The position numbers were made by a program, and so were the translations under genes. A model generated the notes under the pieces. The model made no database searches. It was not told where the DNA came from and worked only from the letters and a program-made list of their open reading frames with translations. From an uncultured Oscillibacter sp. (GTDB lineage: Bacteria; Bacillota; Clostridia; Oscillospirales; Oscillospiraceae): a DNA stretch of 16,246 nt. Where the stretch lies: positions 1-16,246 of the forward strand of contig URTS01000030.1 in NCBI GenBank assembly GCA_900550685.1, written 5' to 3'. Shown here piece by piece: positions 15,571 to 16,246 of the stretch. Numbering within the stretch: position 1 is the stretch's first letter; each line of letters starts with the position of its first letter.

Positions 15571-16246
15571 TCAGTAGTCCAGATTGACGGCGTATTTAGC
15601 CCGCCGCTCGATGAAGTCCTTCCGGGGCTCCACCTTTTCGCCCATGAGGATATTGAAGGTCTCGTCCGCCCGGACGGCGTCGTCCAGGGTGATGCGGCGC
15701 AGGGTCCGCTTTTCCGGGTCCATGGTGGTCTCCCACAGCTCGTGGGGGTTCATTTCGCCCAGGCCCTTGAACCGGGAAATATCGATCTTCACGTTGGGAT
15801 TGCCGCCCCGCATTTCGGCGGAGATGGCGTCCCGCTCCTCCTCGCTGAAGGCCAACCGGGTGGTCTTGCCCCGGCTCAGCTTGAACAGGGGGGGCACGGC
15901 GGAGTACACATAGCCCTTTTCGATCAAGGGCCGCATGAAGCGGAAGAAGAACGTCAGCAGCAGGGTGCGGATATGGGCGCCGTCCACATCGGCATCCGCC
16001 ATGATGATGATTTTGTGATAGCGGAGCTTGGCATCGTCAAACTCGTCGCCGATGCCGGCGCCTAGAGCGGTGATGACCGGCTGGAGCTTGTCGTTGCCGT
16101 AAACCTTGTCCGCCCGGGCCTTCTCCACGTTCAGCATCTTGCCCCACAGGGGGAGGATGGCCTGGAACCGGGAGTCACGGCCCTGGGTGGCGGAACCGCC
16201 TGCGGAGTCACCCTCGACGATATAGAGCTCGGTGAGCTCCGGGTTA
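15571..16246 (-). CDS. gyrB: DNA gyrase subunit B, C-terminal part (5' end beyond window)
   Basis: The frame is open to the right edge, so only the last 224 residues are seen. They contain the Toprim domain: EGDSAGGSA with the catalytic Glu (visible residues 11-19), the metal-binding DADVDG in IIIMADADVDGAHIRTLLLTFFF, and the conserved RFKGLGEMN. The end, RKDFIERRAKYAVNLDY, is typical of GyrB tails. YRYHK-type and LNVEKAR features favour GyrB over ParE. The position equal to E. coli Lys447 is Trp34 (codon 16144-16146), in LPLWGK, where most GyrB proteins have Lys or Arg. The Lys433 and Arg438 equivalents are Thr20 and Ser25. The Asp426 equivalent is kept (Asp13). The stop is TGA at 15571-15573 and gyrA follows after 20 nt. 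Confidence 0.92.
   Translation of the reverse strand, partial: NPELTELYIVEGDSAGGSATQGRDSRFQAILPLWGKMLNVEKARADKVYGNDKLQPVITALGAGIGDEFDDAKLRYHKIIIMADADVDGAHIRTLLLTFFFRFMRPLIEKGYVYSAVPPLFKLSRGKTTRLAFSEEERDAISAEMRGGNPNVKIDISRFKGLGEMNPHELWETTMDPEKRTLRRITLDDAVRADETFNILMGEKVEPRKDFIERRAKYAVNLDY

Noticed and set aside
13091..15577. An 828-codon open frame on the plus strand opposite gyrA
   Set aside because: Antisense shadow of gyrA: the composition is dominated by Gly, Val, Leu, His and Gln with no recognisable domain, and gyrA on the other strand is unambiguous.

Overview
The window looks like a chromosomal segment of a high-GC Firmicute, most likely in the Oscillospirales/Clostridia (Flavonifractor-like). 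The evidence is a set of Gram-positive genes (ricT/yaaT, type III glutamine synthetase, sdpRI, UPF0371) written in GC-rich codons with strong AGGAGG-type ribosome binding sites. The taxon is an inference from gene content and composition; no rRNA is present. No IS element, phage, CRISPR array or tRNA was seen, and no gene-free stretch exceeds 300 bases. The longest, 11198-11458, holds divergent promoters.

Layout, left to right: (1) 1-786, the 3' part of ricT with a long disordered Arg/Gly-rich tail, then a Cof-type HAD hydrolase (873-1715) closed by a strong terminator. (2) 1798-2800, a compact regulated unit: an ArsR-family repressor (SdpR-like) and an SdpI-type membrane immunity protein, overlapping by ATGA. 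The promoter is bracketed by two matching 22-bp palindromes. (3) 2889-4973 on the minus strand, glnN (glutamine synthetase type III), divergent from a UPF0371/DUF1846 gene (5168-6652). (4) 6747-9817 on the plus strand, tex followed 5 nt later by an unnamed cysteine-rich protein that resembles U32 (peptidase/hydroxylase-like) TIM-barrel proteins. (5) 9863-11197 on the minus strand, a MATE transporter, divergent from two tandem mgtC paralogues (11459-12883). (6) 13001-16246 on the minus strand, gyrA preceded by gyrB, whose 5' end lies beyond the right edge.

Convergent pairs are separated by bidirectional hairpin terminators (about 2820-2855, 9824-9858 and 12914-12980). The gyrB-gyrA order suggests that recF/dnaN/dnaA and oriC may lie to the right of the window, as in many Firmicutes; this cannot be seen here.

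Most of the window is housekeeping. The parts most worth a second look are: the self-contained sdpRI module with its operator pair and no sdpABC toxin genes in view; the Cys-cluster U32-like protein coupled to tex; the tandem mgtC pair with a structured leader; and gyrase subunits carrying unusual residues at quinolone-pocket positions plus a degenerate GyrA box.
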